Shown: positions 7,327-15,081 of the stretch, piece after piece
Position numbering within the stretch: the first letter of the stretch is position 1
Layout: every line of letters begins with the position of its first letter
NCBI GenBank assembly: GCA_900548265.1
Contig: URKG01000026.1
Span: 1 to 26,402, forward strand
Source: an uncultured Collinsella sp.
Lineage (GTDB): Bacteria; Actinomycetota; Coriobacteriia; Coriobacteriales; Coriobacteriaceae
Reading direction: 5' to 3'
Length of the DNA stretch: 26,402 nt
Notes under the pieces: generated by a model
Database searches by the model: none
What the model saw: only the letters and a program-made list of their open reading frames with translations
What the model was told of the DNA's origin: nothing
Program-made: the position numbers and the translations under genes

Positions 7327-8397
7327 ATGTCATTGAAGGTTGGAATCGTCGGCGCGGCTGGATATGCCGGAGCCGAGCTCATTCGCCTCGTGCTCGGCCA
7401 TCCCGAGTTTGAACTTGTTGCCATTACGTCCAACGCCGATGCCGGCCAGCCGCTGTCCGCGGTGTATCCGAGCTTTGCTGACGTGAGCGATCTGGTTTTC
7501 ACCACGCATGACGCCCCCGAGCTCAAGAGCTGCGATGCGGTTTTTCTTGCCGTGCCGCACACGGCTGCCATGGCACAGGTGCCCGCGCTGCTTGCATCTG
7601 GCGTCTCCTGCTTCGATCTTTCGGCCGATTACCGTCTGAGCGACGCGTCTGTCTTTGAGGCATGGTATGCCGCCGAGCACACGAGCCCCGAGTTGCTCAA
7701 GACCCGTGCCTTTGGCCTGCCCGAGCTATTCTGCCGGGACTTGGAGACCGCCGCATCCGACCATGCCGACGGCAAACCCGTGCTGGTCGCCTGCGCCGGT
7801 TGCTATCCCACCGCAACGAGCCTTGCCGCCGCGCCCGCCGTGCGCGCTGGCTGGGTTGCCCAGAGCGGCCCCGTGATCGTTGATGCCATCAGCGGTGTGA
7901 CGGGTGCCGGCAAGTCCTGCAACGCTCGTACGCATTTTTGCAGCGCCGACGAGAACTTGGAGGCCTACGGCGTGGGCAAGCATCGCCACACGCCCGAGAT
8001 TGAGCAAATCCTTGGCCTGACCGATCGCGTCGTCTTCACCCCGCATCTGGCACCGCTCAAGCGCGGCCTGCTCTCCACGGTGACGCTGCCGCTCACGCCG
8101 CAGGCCATCGACTCCCTGGCTCTTGAGGATGTCGTCGACTATTACAAGCAGTTCTACGCTGGACGCACCTTTGTGCGCGTGCTCGATGCCGGCCAGCAGC
8201 CCAAGACGGCTTCGGTCGTCGGCACCAACGCCGCCCAGATTGGCCTTGCGTTCAACAAGCGCGCGGGCGTGCTGGTGGCGACGGGCGCCATCGACAATCT
8301 GTGCAAGGGCGCTGCGGGCCAAGCGGTCCAGTGCGCCAATATCGTCTTTGGCTTTGACGAGCGACGAGGCTTGCCCACAGTGGCGTGCCCGGTGTAG
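7327..8397 (+). CDS. argC: N-acetyl-gamma-glutamyl-phosphate reductase ArgC
   Basis: This 356-residue enzyme reduces N-acetylglutamyl phosphate to the semialdehyde with NADPH, the third step to ornithine. The N-terminal nucleotide-binding motif GIVGAAGYAGAELIRL (residues about 6-21), the active-site Cys159 in ACAGCYPTA, the SGVTGAGKSCN region and the catalytic-type FTPHLAPLKRGLLSTV stretch are all visible. The length is normal for the family. The ATG at 7327 has AAGGAG 7 nt upstream. It is the first gene of argC-argJ-argB-argD and lies behind an ArgR-like operator. A gap of 134 nt separates it from argJ and holds a small hairpin (8434-8449). Confidence 0.97.
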   Translation: MSLKVGIVGAAGYAGAELIRLVLGHPEFELVAITSNADAGQPLSAVYPSFADVSDLVFTTHDAPELKSCDAVFLAVPHTAAMAQVPALLASGVSCFDLSADYRLSDASVFEAWYAAEHTSPELLKTRAFGLPELFCRDLETAASDHADGKPVLVACAGCYPTATSLAAAPAVRAGWVAQSGPVIVDAISGVTGAGKSCNARTHFCSADENLEAYGVGKHRHTPEIEQILGLTDRVVFTPHLAPLKRGLLSTVTLPLTPQAIDSLALEDVVDYYKQFYAGRTFVRVLDAGQQPKTASVVGTNAAQIGLAFNKRAGVLVATGAIDNLCKGAAGQAVQCANIVFGFDERRGLPTVACPV

Positions 8398-8433
8398 CAC
8401 ATTCGATTGTTAACGATTTGGTAGTCGGGCATC

Positions 8434-8449
8434 GAGTGGGGCGCCACTC
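8434..8449 (+). other. Small GGCG-loop hairpin in the argC-argJ gap
   Basis: GAGTGG and CCACTC form a 6-bp stem around the loop GGCG. There is no T tract directly after it, so it is unlikely to end transcription; it may affect mRNA stability. Nothing else clear is seen between argC and argJ apart from the ribosome binding site AAGGAG before 8532. Confidence 0.3.
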
Positions 8450-8531
8450 TTAAGCTGGTCTCATGATTACGACTGGCATGGCGCACCAACCGATGTCCGT
8501 TTTTTGTTTGACATAAGGAGTCATAAAGACG

Positions 8532-9800
8532 ATGAATACCGAGCTGTTTGATATCAAGATTCGCGCCGTCGAGGGTGGCGTTACGGCTGCGGCTGGTTTT
8601 AAAGCTGCGGGCATCCACGCTGGGTTCCGCAAGAACCCCGAGCGTCTGGATTACGCGCTCGTCGTGCCCGATAAACCCTGTCCCGGTGCCGGCGTGTTTA
8701 CCACCAATCGCTTTTGCGCGGCGCCCGTGCAAGTGAGCCGTGCCAACCTGGGCGGTGCCGACAAGGGTTACGGTATCATCGCCGGCGTTTCGGTCAACTC
8801 TGGCAATGCCAACGCCGCCACGGGTGAGACCGGCCTTGCATGCGCGCGCGAGACGTGCAGCATCGCATCGCAGGTCATCGGCTGCGAGCCCCAGCAGATT
8901 CTGGTTGCCTCCACGGGCGTGATTGGCCAGATTCTGCCGATCGACACGTTTGAGACTGCCATTCCTGCTGCCTACGAGGCGCTCTCCGCCCACGGTGGCG
9001 CCGATGCCGCTCGCGCCATCATGACGACTGACACGCACTCCAAGGAGTACGCCGTGTCCTATGTCAGCGAGGCTGCGGGTCATGCGGGCAATGTCTATAC
9101 GGTAGGCGGAATGTGCAAGGGCTCGGGCATGATCATGCCCAACATGGCCACCATGATCGCAGTTATCACCACCGATGCCCCCGTCGAGCCTGCGGCACTT
9201 CATGCCCTGCTGCTCTCGACCGTCAAGCAGACCTTTAACAAGGTAACGGTCGATTCCGACACCTCGACCAACGACACCTGCATCATGCTTGCCTCCGGCG
9301 CCGCTGCCGCAGATGCCGAGCCTATCGTCGAGGGCTCCGATGCCTTCGACGAGTTGGCATTTGCCGTGCACGAGGTGTGCGAGAGCCTGGCGCGCAATAT
9401 CGCCGCCGATGGCGAGGGCGCATCCAAGCTCGTTACGGTCAACGTTACCGGAGCCGCCAACGACGAGGAAGCTGATATCGCCGCCCGTGCCGTCGCCAAC
9501 TCGCCGCTCGTTAAGACCTGCATCGCCGGCCACGACTGCAACTGGGGCCGTGTTGCTATGGCGCTTGGCAAGTGCGGCGTGAAGTTTAATCAGGAAGACG
9601 TTTCCATCGACATGATGGGCATGCCTGTCTGTCACGACGGTCTGACTGTTCCCTTTGACGAGGACGAGGCTCTACGACGTTTCGAGGCGCCCGAGATCGT
9701 GATCTCGGCCGACCTGGGCGCAGGCGACGCGGCAACGACTGTGTGGACCTGCGACCTCACGCACGAGTACATCTCCATTAACGGTGACTACCGTTCCTAG
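8532..9800 (+). CDS. argJ: Glutamate N-acetyltransferase / amino-acid N-acetyltransferase ArgJ
   Basis: This 422-residue protein transfers the acetyl group from N-acetylornithine to glutamate, recycling acetate in the arginine pathway; bifunctional members also make N-acetylglutamate from acetyl-CoA. It carries the self-cleavage motif KGSGMIMPNMATM, where cleavage before Thr207 would give alpha and beta chains with Thr207 as nucleophile. Other signatures are GVFTTNRFCAAPV near residue 55, GNANAATG near 95 and GHDCNWGRV near 330. The C-terminus ends INGDYRS, close to the INADYRT-type family ending. Since no argA or argE is seen here, a cyclic pathway is likely. The start ATG at 8532 is preceded by AAGGAG at 11 nt, a slightly long spacing. 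Confidence 0.96.
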   Translation: MNTELFDIKIRAVEGGVTAAAGFKAAGIHAGFRKNPERLDYALVVPDKPCPGAGVFTTNRFCAAPVQVSRANLGGADKGYGIIAGVSVNSGNANAATGETGLACARETCSIASQVIGCEPQQILVASTGVIGQILPIDTFETAIPAAYEALSAHGGADAARAIMTTDTHSKEYAVSYVSEAAGHAGNVYTVGGMCKGSGMIMPNMATMIAVITTDAPVEPAALHALLLSTVKQTFNKVTVDSDTSTNDTCIMLASGAAAADAEPIVEGSDAFDELAFAVHEVCESLARNIAADGEGASKLVTVNVTGAANDEEADIAARAVANSPLVKTCIAGHDCNWGRVAMALGKCGVKFNQEDVSIDMMGMPVCHDGLTVPFDEDEALRRFEAPEIVISADLGAGDAATTVWTCDLTHEYISINGDYRS

Positions 9801-9881
9801 ATTCCGGGCACGCTGCGCATCTTGCCGCGATTGCGGACAGCGGAGCACGGCGCGATAACGATACGAAAGACGAGGCAGATT

Positions 9882-10862
9882 ATGAAATTCGCACGCGATT
9901 GTCGTTCGAGCGAATCCAACGAAGCAACCGCGCAGCTGCTGTTCGAAGCGCTGCCGTGGATTAAGAACCTGACCGGCAAGACGGTTGTTATCAAATATGG
10001 CGGAGCCGCCATGGTTGATGAGCAGCTGCGCCGCGACGTGATGAGCGACATCGTTTTGCTCAAGATCATCGGTATGCGCCCCGTCATCGTGCATGGCGGC
10101 GGCAAGGCTATCAACGAGGCGCTGAGCCATTACGATATTCCCGTCGAGTTTAAGAACGGCCAGCGCGTGACCACGCCGGCGACTATGGATATCGTGCGCG
10201 AGGTGCTGGGCGGCAAGGTTAACCAGGAGCTGGTTGCTGCCATCAACCACCACGGCAACCTGGCCGTGGGCGTGTCGGGCAGCGATGCCGGCACGCTCAT
10301 CGCCGAGCCGCTCGACCCCGAGCTCGGTCGCGTGGGCAAAGTGACGCACGTCAACACCGACTATATCGAGCGCTTACTCGATAGCGAGTACATCCCCGTC
10401 ATCGCTACCGTCGCGGCGGGGGAGGACGGCGGTTTCTTCAACATCAACGCCGATACCGCCGCCGGTGCCGTTGCCGCGGCGCTCCACGCGCATAAGGCAA
10501 TCTTTTTGACCGACGTCGATGGCCTGTACAAGGACTTTAGCGACAAGGACTCGCTTATCTCCAACCTAACGCTCGACGAGGTCAACGAAATGCTCTACGG
10601 CGGCGAGGTCGATAAGGGCATGATTCCTAAGCTGCGTGCGGCCGTCGATGCGCTTACCGGCGGCGTATTTCGTGCCCACATCATTAACGGTACCACGCCG
10701 CATTCGCTGCTCCTGGAGCTGCTGACCGATGCCGGCGTCGGTACCGTGATCCATTCCACCGAGACGGCTTACGAGTTCGATACGCATCCGCATCCGCTTT
10801 CGACGTTTGCTGCGCGTCTGACCGAGAACCTTGACGAGGTCGAGAAGCTTCAGACGGTCTAG
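9882..10862 (+). CDS. argB: Acetylglutamate kinase ArgB
   Basis: This 326-residue enzyme phosphorylates N-acetylglutamate, the step usually inhibited by arginine in cyclic pathways. Motifs of the amino-acid kinase fold are visible: VVIKYGGAAM (near residue 36), PVIVHGGGKAIN (near 68), VSGSDAG, FNINADTAAGAVAAAL, and LTDVDGLYKD; KGMIPKL takes the place of the usual GGMIPK. The ATG at 9882 is preferred to 9822 because GAGGCAG lies just upstream and the first 20 residues of the longer reading have no family likeness. The N-terminus still extends about 25 residues beyond short homologues, a feature that in arginine-sensitive hexameric kinases forms an inhibitory N-terminal helix (family knowledge; not shown here). 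It follows argJ after 81 nt. Confidence 0.95.
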   Translation: MKFARDCRSSESNEATAQLLFEALPWIKNLTGKTVVIKYGGAAMVDEQLRRDVMSDIVLLKIIGMRPVIVHGGGKAINEALSHYDIPVEFKNGQRVTTPATMDIVREVLGGKVNQELVAAINHHGNLAVGVSGSDAGTLIAEPLDPELGRVGKVTHVNTDYIERLLDSEYIPVIATVAAGEDGGFFNINADTAAGAVAAALHAHKAIFLTDVDGLYKDFSDKDSLISNLTLDEVNEMLYGGEVDKGMIPKLRAAVDALTGGVFRAHIINGTTPHSLLLELLTDAGVGTVIHSTETAYEFDTHPHPLSTFAARLTENLDEVEKLQTV

Positions 10863-10931
10863 CTGACCCGCAGCCGCCCCATTCCTGCACCCATAGCCCC
10901 GCGCCGTCTGGCGCCCAACGAAAGGCATCCC

Positions 10932-12215
10932 ATGTCACTTGCAGCTCAGCAATCGCTTGAATCCCATTACGTTATGCATACCTTTGGCCGCTCTCCGGTC
11001 GAGTTTGTCGAGGGTCACGGCATGAAGCTCACCGGCGACGATGGCCGTGAGTATCTTGACTTTCTTGCCGGCATCGGCGTGTGCAGCCTAGGTCATGGCA
11101 ACCTGGCTGTGCTCTCGGCGCTCGAGGCACAGACCAAAAAGCTCATGCATGTCTCCAATTACTTCTACATTGAGCAGCGTGGACAGGTCGCGGCGCTGCT
11201 GTCCAAGCTTGCTAACGACGACGTAGATGGTGCGCGCGTGCTTGCCGATGCCATTGCCGCCGGCGATGAGACCACGGCAGCTGCTCTTGGTGCCCCGGCT
11301 GCGGACGAGCAGGTGTGGGAGACCTTCTTTGCCAACTCTGGCGCCGAGGCCAACGAGGGCTCGATGAAGCTTGCGCGCCTGTACGCCAAGCGTGCCGGTA
11401 ATGGCGGCAACACCATCGTGTGCATGCGCGGCGGCTTCCACGGCCGTACGCTCGAGACCATTGCCGCCACCATGCAGGATTGGCTGCAGGACAGCTTCCG
11501 CCCGCTGCCGGGTGGCTTTGTGGCCTGCACGCCCAACGATGTCGATGAACTGCGTGCGATCTTTAAGCAGCTGGGCAGTGAAATATGCGCTGTAATGCTC
11601 GAACCGATCCAGGGTGAGAGTGGCGTGCACCCTATGACCGAGGAGTTTATGGCGGCAGCGCGCGACCTGGCACACGAAGTGGGCGCCGTGCTTATCGCCG
11701 ACGAGGTCCAGTGCGGCATCTTCCGCTCCGGCAAGCCATTTGCGTTCCAAACCTATGGCGTGGAGCCCGACATCATGAGCCTTGCCAAGGGCATTGCCGA
11801 CGGCGTGCCCATGGGTGCCGTCGTGGCAAAGAAGGAGATTGCCGACGTGTTTAAGCCGGGCGACCACGGCTCGACCTTTGGCGGTAGCTGCCTGGCCATC
11901 ACGGCGTGTGCCGCGACGCTCTCCGCGCTTGTGCGCGGCGATTATGCCGACCATGCTGCCAAGGTGGGTGCCTATATGGAGGCAAAGCTCGCCAAGCTGC
12001 CGCACGTGACCGAGGTACGTGGCCGCGGCTTGATGCTCGGCTGTGATTTTGATGATGCCGTGGGCGACGCGCATGATGTTGTTGCCCGCGCGCTGGCCGC
12101 CGGTGCCGTGATTAACGCTACGGGTGCCCATACGCTGCGTTTCCTGCCGCCGCTCGTCTGCGAGGAAGCCGACGTGGACAGTCTGATCGAGATCCTGTCG
12201 GATGTCTTGGGCTAA
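10932..12215 (+). CDS. argD: Acetylornithine aminotransferase ArgD
   Basis: This 427-residue class III aminotransferase converts N-acetylglutamate semialdehyde to N-acetylornithine with pyridoxal phosphate. Visible features are the FFANSGAEANEGSMKLAR stretch (about 132-149), GGFHGRTLETIAAT, the EPIQGESGVHP segment, the ADEVQCGIFRSGKPFAFQ motif and the cofactor Lys286 in SLAKGI. The protein is longer than usual because of an acidic, alanine-rich insertion around residues 95-127, between EQRGQVAALLSKL and the NSGAEAN motif. The start ATG at 10932 has GAAAGG upstream. It is the last gene of the arg operon; argF, argG and argH are not in the window, so ornithine is the end product encoded here. 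Confidence 0.95.
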   Translation: MSLAAQQSLESHYVMHTFGRSPVEFVEGHGMKLTGDDGREYLDFLAGIGVCSLGHGNLAVLSALEAQTKKLMHVSNYFYIEQRGQVAALLSKLANDDVDGARVLADAIAAGDETTAAALGAPAADEQVWETFFANSGAEANEGSMKLARLYAKRAGNGGNTIVCMRGGFHGRTLETIAATMQDWLQDSFRPLPGGFVACTPNDVDELRAIFKQLGSEICAVMLEPIQGESGVHPMTEEFMAAARDLAHEVGAVLIADEVQCGIFRSGKPFAFQTYGVEPDIMSLAKGIADGVPMGAVVAKKEIADVFKPGDHGSTFGGSCLAITACAATLSALVRGDYADHAAKVGAYMEAKLAKLPHVTEVRGRGLMLGCDFDDAVGDAHDVVARALAAGAVINATGAHTLRFLPPLVCEEADVDSLIEILSDVLG

Positions 12216-12240
12216 CGCGGCGCAATAACTCAATTTGGAC

Positions 12241-12300
12241 CGGGTTCCGGACTGCGGACGTGCCCTATGCGGCATGATTCAGCGGTCTGGAGCCCGTTTT
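12241..12300 (+). terminator. Terminator of the arg operon
   Basis: GGGTTCCGGACTGC (12242-12255) pairs with GCGGTCTGGAGCCC (12282-12295) with three G-U wobbles, an inner TGCC/GGCA stem, and TTTT at 12297-12300. It lies 26 nt after the argD stop. A second perfect 7-bp hairpin GCCTTAG-atttg-CTAAGGC follows at 12301-12319. Confidence 0.7.
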
Positions 12301-12331
12301 GCCTTAGATTTGCTAAGGCAGGGAGACCTGC

Positions 12332-12548
12332 TGGTCAAAAAACATCAAATATGAGTACTGTTACCGATTTGGTAGCAGCAATTTTGGACTAATAAGGCCA
12401 GATGGCAAGTCGAAATGGCGATGAATACACGATTTTGATCTGACTGTTAGTCCTTATAATGGACATATGTTGCGTAACCTAAGCAAACACTATCTGTTTA
12501 TATGTTGCAAGCAAAGTAGCAGTACTCATTTTTGCCATTTTTTGACCA
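12332..12548. mobile_element. MITE-like 217-bp element with 29-bp terminal inverted repeats
   Basis: The left end 12332-12360 (TGGTCAAAAAA...ATGAGTACTG) and the inverted right end 12520-12548 agree at 25 of 29 positions. The interior is visibly more AT-rich than the rest of the window, has no open reading frame, contains an internal inverted pair GGACTAA (12386-12392) / TTAGTCC (12447-12453) and a perfect TATAAT at 12455-12460. The pentamer GACCT occurs 2 nt outside each end (12325-12329 and 12551-12555), a possible target duplication. This fits a non-autonomous transposon; a structured RNA is the alternative. Confidence 0.65.
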
Positions 12549-12573
12549 CGGACCTTGAAATAAGGGGTCCTTA

Positions 12574-12658
12574 GGGTTCGAATCCCATGCGCCGGGCACA
12601 AAAAAGAAAGGCCTCCAACACCGGAGGCCTAACAATTCAATGGTGGGCGATGAGGGAT
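12574..12658. repeat. tRNA-derived 85-nt block, copy 1 (decayed)
   Basis: The block begins with a T-arm-like GGGTTCGAATCCCATG, has a perfect hairpin in the middle, and ends with TGGTGGGCGATGAGGGAT (12641-12658), which equals the last 18 nt (with CCA) of the intact minus-strand tRNA-Val nearby. No tRNA body is joined to this end; the next 100 nt are unrelated. A second block starts exactly 185 nt later. It is best read as a remnant of a tRNA gene or an integration scar. Confidence 0.6.
12599..12630 (-). terminator. Minus-strand terminator in block 1
   Basis: AGGCCTCC (12609-12616) and GGAGGCCT (12623-12630) form a perfect 8-bp stem; read on the minus strand it is followed by TTCTTTTTT. It would end a minus-strand tRNA transcript whose gene is now missing. 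Confidence 0.65.
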
Positions 12659-12758
12659 GTCCGCGTGCGGCTGGCGCCGCCCGCATCCGCTTCGTCGCTC
12701 CGCTCCTCGCGTGCTGCGCTGGAAAACGCTTCGCGTTTCCTCAGCTCCGCACCCTTGC
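12659..12758. other. 100-nt GC-rich hairpin segment between the tRNA blocks
   Basis: No gene is seen. The segment contains a GC-rich hairpin near 12664-12684 and GGAAAACGC (12721-12729) / GCGTTTCC (12733-12740) closing on TTC, flanked by GCTG...CAGC. It occupies the place where a second tRNA body would be expected from the block structure. Confidence 0.4.
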
Positions 12759-12843
12759 GGGTTCGAATCCCATGAAATGGGCCCAAACAAAAACGGTCCC
12801 CTTGCGAGGACCGTTTCCAATTCGGTGGTGGGCGATGAGGGAT
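12759..12843. repeat. tRNA-derived 85-nt block, copy 2 (joined to intact tRNA-Val)
   Basis: It is the 185-nt-shifted counterpart of 12574-12658: both ends are the same (GGGTTCGAATCCCATG and TGGTGGGCGATGAGGGAT), while the central hairpin has a different sequence but keeps pairing. Its right 18 nt belong to the functional minus-strand tRNA-Val. Confidence 0.6.
12783..12816 (-). terminator. Terminator of tRNA-Val (minus strand)
   Basis: AAACGGTCC (12791-12799) and GGACCGTTT (12808-12816) form a perfect 9-bp stem; on the minus strand it runs into TTTTTGTTT. It lies about 10 nt beyond the tRNA 3' end. Confidence 0.8.
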
Positions 12844-12901
12844 TCGAACCCCCAGCCTTGTGCGTGTAAAGCACCTGCGCTAACCGTTGCGCCAATCGCC
12901 C
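12826..12901 (-). tRNA. tRNA-Val (anticodon TAC)
   Basis: Read on the minus strand the 76 nt fold into a cloverleaf: acceptor GGGCGAT / ATCGCCC, D stem GCGC/GCGC, anticodon stem GGTGC / GCACA (outer pair mismatched) with loop TTTACAC giving anticodon TAC, variable loop AGGCT, T arm GGGGG-TTCGAAT-CCCTC, discriminator A, and an encoded CCA. It reads GUA and probably other GUN codons. It is the only RNA gene on the minus strand here and is followed by its own terminator. Confidence 0.96.
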
Positions 12902-12911
12902 GTGCGGAGAG

Positions 12912-12920
12912 AGTATAGCA
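12912..12920 (-). promoter_or_regulatory. Extended -10 promoter of tRNA-Val
   Basis: On the minus strand TGCTATACT lies about 10 nt upstream of the tRNA 5' end, giving a TG-n-TATACT extended -10. No good -35 is seen at the usual distance. Confidence 0.5.
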
Positions 12921-13029
12921 AAACAATCGCCCCATTCACCTCATATCCATTAAAGGTAACCGGCGCGTGTCACAGCGGAGCTGATTCAGTTGAGATTGCC
13001 TGAACATTCCGCCCCTCTTTACGCCCTCG

Positions 13030-13037
13030 GGTATACT
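13030..13037 (+). promoter_or_regulatory. Possible -10 element for asnB
   Basis: GGTATACT provides a good TATACT -10 about 50 nt before asnB, but no recognisable -35 occurs 16-18 nt upstream. The rest of the tRNA-asnB gap (12921-13029) holds nothing else I can support. Confidence 0.35.
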
Positions 13038-13088
13038 CAAAAGCTACTGATTCGATTTGATGCCCAGCAACAGCAGAGGGGATAGTAT

Positions 13089-14969
13089 ATGTGCGGTTTT
13101 GTCGGTTTTGTCGGTGGGACGGATAACCAATCCGAGGTGCTCACCAAGATGATGGACCGCATCGTCCATCGCGGTCCCGACATGGGCGGTCAGTTTATCG
13201 ACGGCCGCGTTGCCCTCGGCTTCCGCCGCCTGTCGATCCTCGACCTGACCGAGGCTGGCGCCCAACCCATGGCCAACGAGGACGGTAGCGTCGTCATTGT
13301 CTTCAACGGCGAGATCTACAACTTCCAAGAACTCCGTTCCGAGCTCGAGGCCAAGGGCTACAAGTTCCACTGCGGCGCCGACACCGAGAGCCTCCTGCAC
13401 GGCTACGAGGAGTGGGGCGAGGCCGTTCTCGATCGCCTGCGCGGTATGTACGCCTTCGTCATCTGGGACAAAAAGAAGAACAAGCTTTTTGGCGCCCGCG
13501 ACATCTTTGGCATCAAGCCGCTCTACTACTATCCCATGGCCGATGCGGGCGACGGCGCTCCGGGCGTGCTCTTTGGTTCCGAGATCAAGAGCTTCCTGGA
13601 CTACCCGCACTTCCACAAGGCGGTCAACAAAAAGGCTCTGCGTCCGTACATGACGCTGCAGTATTCGGCAACCGAGGAGACCTTCTTCGAGGGTGTCTAC
13701 AAGCTGCCGCCGGCGCACTACTTTACCGTCGATATCCCGACCGGCAAGATGAACATCGAGCGCTACTGGGATTGCGATTACTCTGCCGTCGAGAAGCCGT
13801 TCGAAGAGTATGTCGATGAGCTGGACGAGGTCGTGCACGAGAGTGTCGAGGCCCATCGCATCGCCGACGTCAAGGTCGCGTCGTTCCTCTCCGGCGGCGT
13901 CGACTCCAGCTATATTGCCGCTTGCCTCATGCCCGACAAGACCTTCTCGGTGGGCTTTGACTACAAGAACTTCAACGAGACCAACTACGCCAAGGAGCTT
14001 TCCGATAAGCTCGGCGTCGAGAACGTCCGCAAGATGATTACCGCCGACGAGTTCTTCGGTGCGCTTGAGGATATCCAGTATCACATGGACGAGCCACAGT
14101 CCAACCTGTCTTCTGTGCCGCTGTGGTTCTTGGCCGAGATGGCCCGCAAGGACGTCACCGTCGTGCTTTCGGGCGAAGGCGCCGACGAACTCTTTGGCGG
14201 CTACGCCTACTACGAGGACACGGTCCCGGTCCGCAAGTACAAAAAGATGGTGCCGCTGCCCATCCGTCGCGCGCTCGGTAACCTGGCGCTGCATATGCCG
14301 TACTTCAAGGGGCATAACTTCCTGGTCAAGGGTGCCGAGATCCCTGAGAAGTCGTTCCTGGGACAGGCTCTGGTATGGCCGGAGCGCGAGGTCGACGGCG
14401 TGCTCAAGCCCGAGTACAACACCGGCGATGGCGCCTTCGAGCTTGCCGCTCCCATCTACGCACGCGTGAAGGGTCAGCCCGAACTGGTCAAGAAGCAGTA
14501 CCTGGACATGAACATGTGGCTCCCGGGCGACATTCTGCTCAAGGCCGACAAGATGTGCATGGCACACTCGCTGGAGCTGCGCGTGCCTTTCCTGGACCGC
14601 AAAGTCATGGAGTTCGCCGAGCACATTCCCGACCGCTACCGCATCAACGAGAACGGCAACAAACAGGTACTCCGCCACGCTGCCAACAAGTCGCTGCCCG
14701 ATGAGTGGGCCACCCGTCCCAAGGTGGGCTTCCCGGTGCCGATTGTCTACTGGCTGCGCGAGCAAAAGTGGTACGACTATGTCAAGGAGTACTTCACCGC
14801 GCCGTGGGCAAGCGAGTTCTTCGATACCGACGAGCTCATGCACCTGCTCGATCTGCACTTTGCGGGCAAGGGCGATTTCCAGCGCAAGATCTATACGCCG
14901 CTCGTGTTCCTGGTGTGGTACAAGCGCTTCTTTATCGACGAGGACCAGCCCGCTGTTCAGGCTGCCTAG
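13089..14969 (+). CDS. asnB: Asparagine synthetase B, glutamine-hydrolysing
   Basis: This 626-residue cytoplasmic enzyme makes asparagine from aspartate, ATP and glutamine. The N-terminus MCGFVGFVGG exposes Cys2, the glutaminase nucleophile, after Met removal. The class II amidotransferase domain spans about 1-220 with RIVHRGPDMGG (from about 18), RLSILDLTEAGAQPM and the FNGEIYNFQELR motif. The synthetase domain carries the ATP pyrophosphatase loop SFLSGGVDSS (265-274) and the later LSGEGADELFGGY and LKADKMCMAHSLELRVPFLD motifs. The length matches the 610-650-residue branch of the family rather than the 554-residue E. coli AsnB. GAGGGG lies upstream of the ATG at 13089. It stands alone between tRNA-Val and a strong terminator. 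Confidence 0.96.
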   Translation: MCGFVGFVGGTDNQSEVLTKMMDRIVHRGPDMGGQFIDGRVALGFRRLSILDLTEAGAQPMANEDGSVVIVFNGEIYNFQELRSELEAKGYKFHCGADTESLLHGYEEWGEAVLDRLRGMYAFVIWDKKKNKLFGARDIFGIKPLYYYPMADAGDGAPGVLFGSEIKSFLDYPHFHKAVNKKALRPYMTLQYSATEETFFEGVYKLPPAHYFTVDIPTGKMNIERYWDCDYSAVEKPFEEYVDELDEVVHESVEAHRIADVKVASFLSGGVDSSYIAACLMPDKTFSVGFDYKNFNETNYAKELSDKLGVENVRKMITADEFFGALEDIQYHMDEPQSNLSSVPLWFLAEMARKDVTVVLSGEGADELFGGYAYYEDTVPVRKYKKMVPLPIRRALGNLALHMPYFKGHNFLVKGAEIPEKSFLGQALVWPEREVDGVLKPEYNTGDGAFELAAPIYARVKGQPELVKKQYLDMNMWLPGDILLKADKMCMAHSLELRVPFLDRKVMEFAEHIPDRYRINENGNKQVLRHAANKSLPDEWATRPKVGFPVPIVYWLREQKWYDYVKEYFTAPWASEFFDTDELMHLLDLHFAGKGDFQRKIYTPLVFLVWYKRFFIDEDQPAVQAA

Positions 14970-14995
14970 CCTCGGCTTACGAACGCCTGCGCGTA

Positions 14996-15019
14996 ACGGC
15001 TCCTCCGGGAGCCGTTTTT
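14996..15019 (+). terminator. Intrinsic terminator of asnB
   Basis: ACGGCTCC-tccg-GGAGCCGT is a perfect 8-bp stem with a tetraloop, followed by TTTTT (15015-15019). The T run also forms the beginning of the -35 of the next promoter. Confidence 0.9.
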
Positions 15020-15046
15020 GCGTGGGTGCGTTTCAGTTACTATAAA
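15018..15046 (+). promoter_or_regulatory. Promoter of murE
   Basis: TTGCGT (15018-15023), a 17-nt spacer and TATAAA (15041-15046) lie 36 nt before murE. The -35 overlaps the last bases of the asnB terminator, so the two transcription units are packed with no spare sequence. Confidence 0.7.
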
Positions 15047-15081
15047 AACCGTCCCTGCCAAATGGTTGAGAAAGGTGAAAG

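Noticed and set aside
12574..12600. A plus-strand tRNA ending at GGGTTCGAATCCC...GGGCACA
   Set aside because: The T stem has mismatches, no CCA follows, and no 5' half with a matching acceptor or anticodon arm is present upstream.
12629..12935. Short open frames through the tRNA-Val region, with peptides such as MGFEPARVRS
   Set aside because: These are translations of tRNA T-arm sequence (GGGATTCGAACCC), a well-known source of false genes.
13044..14858. Minus-strand open frame of 604 codons opposite asnB
   Set aside because: Shadow of asnB caused by high-GC codon usage; the + strand product has all catalytic motifs of asparagine synthetase.
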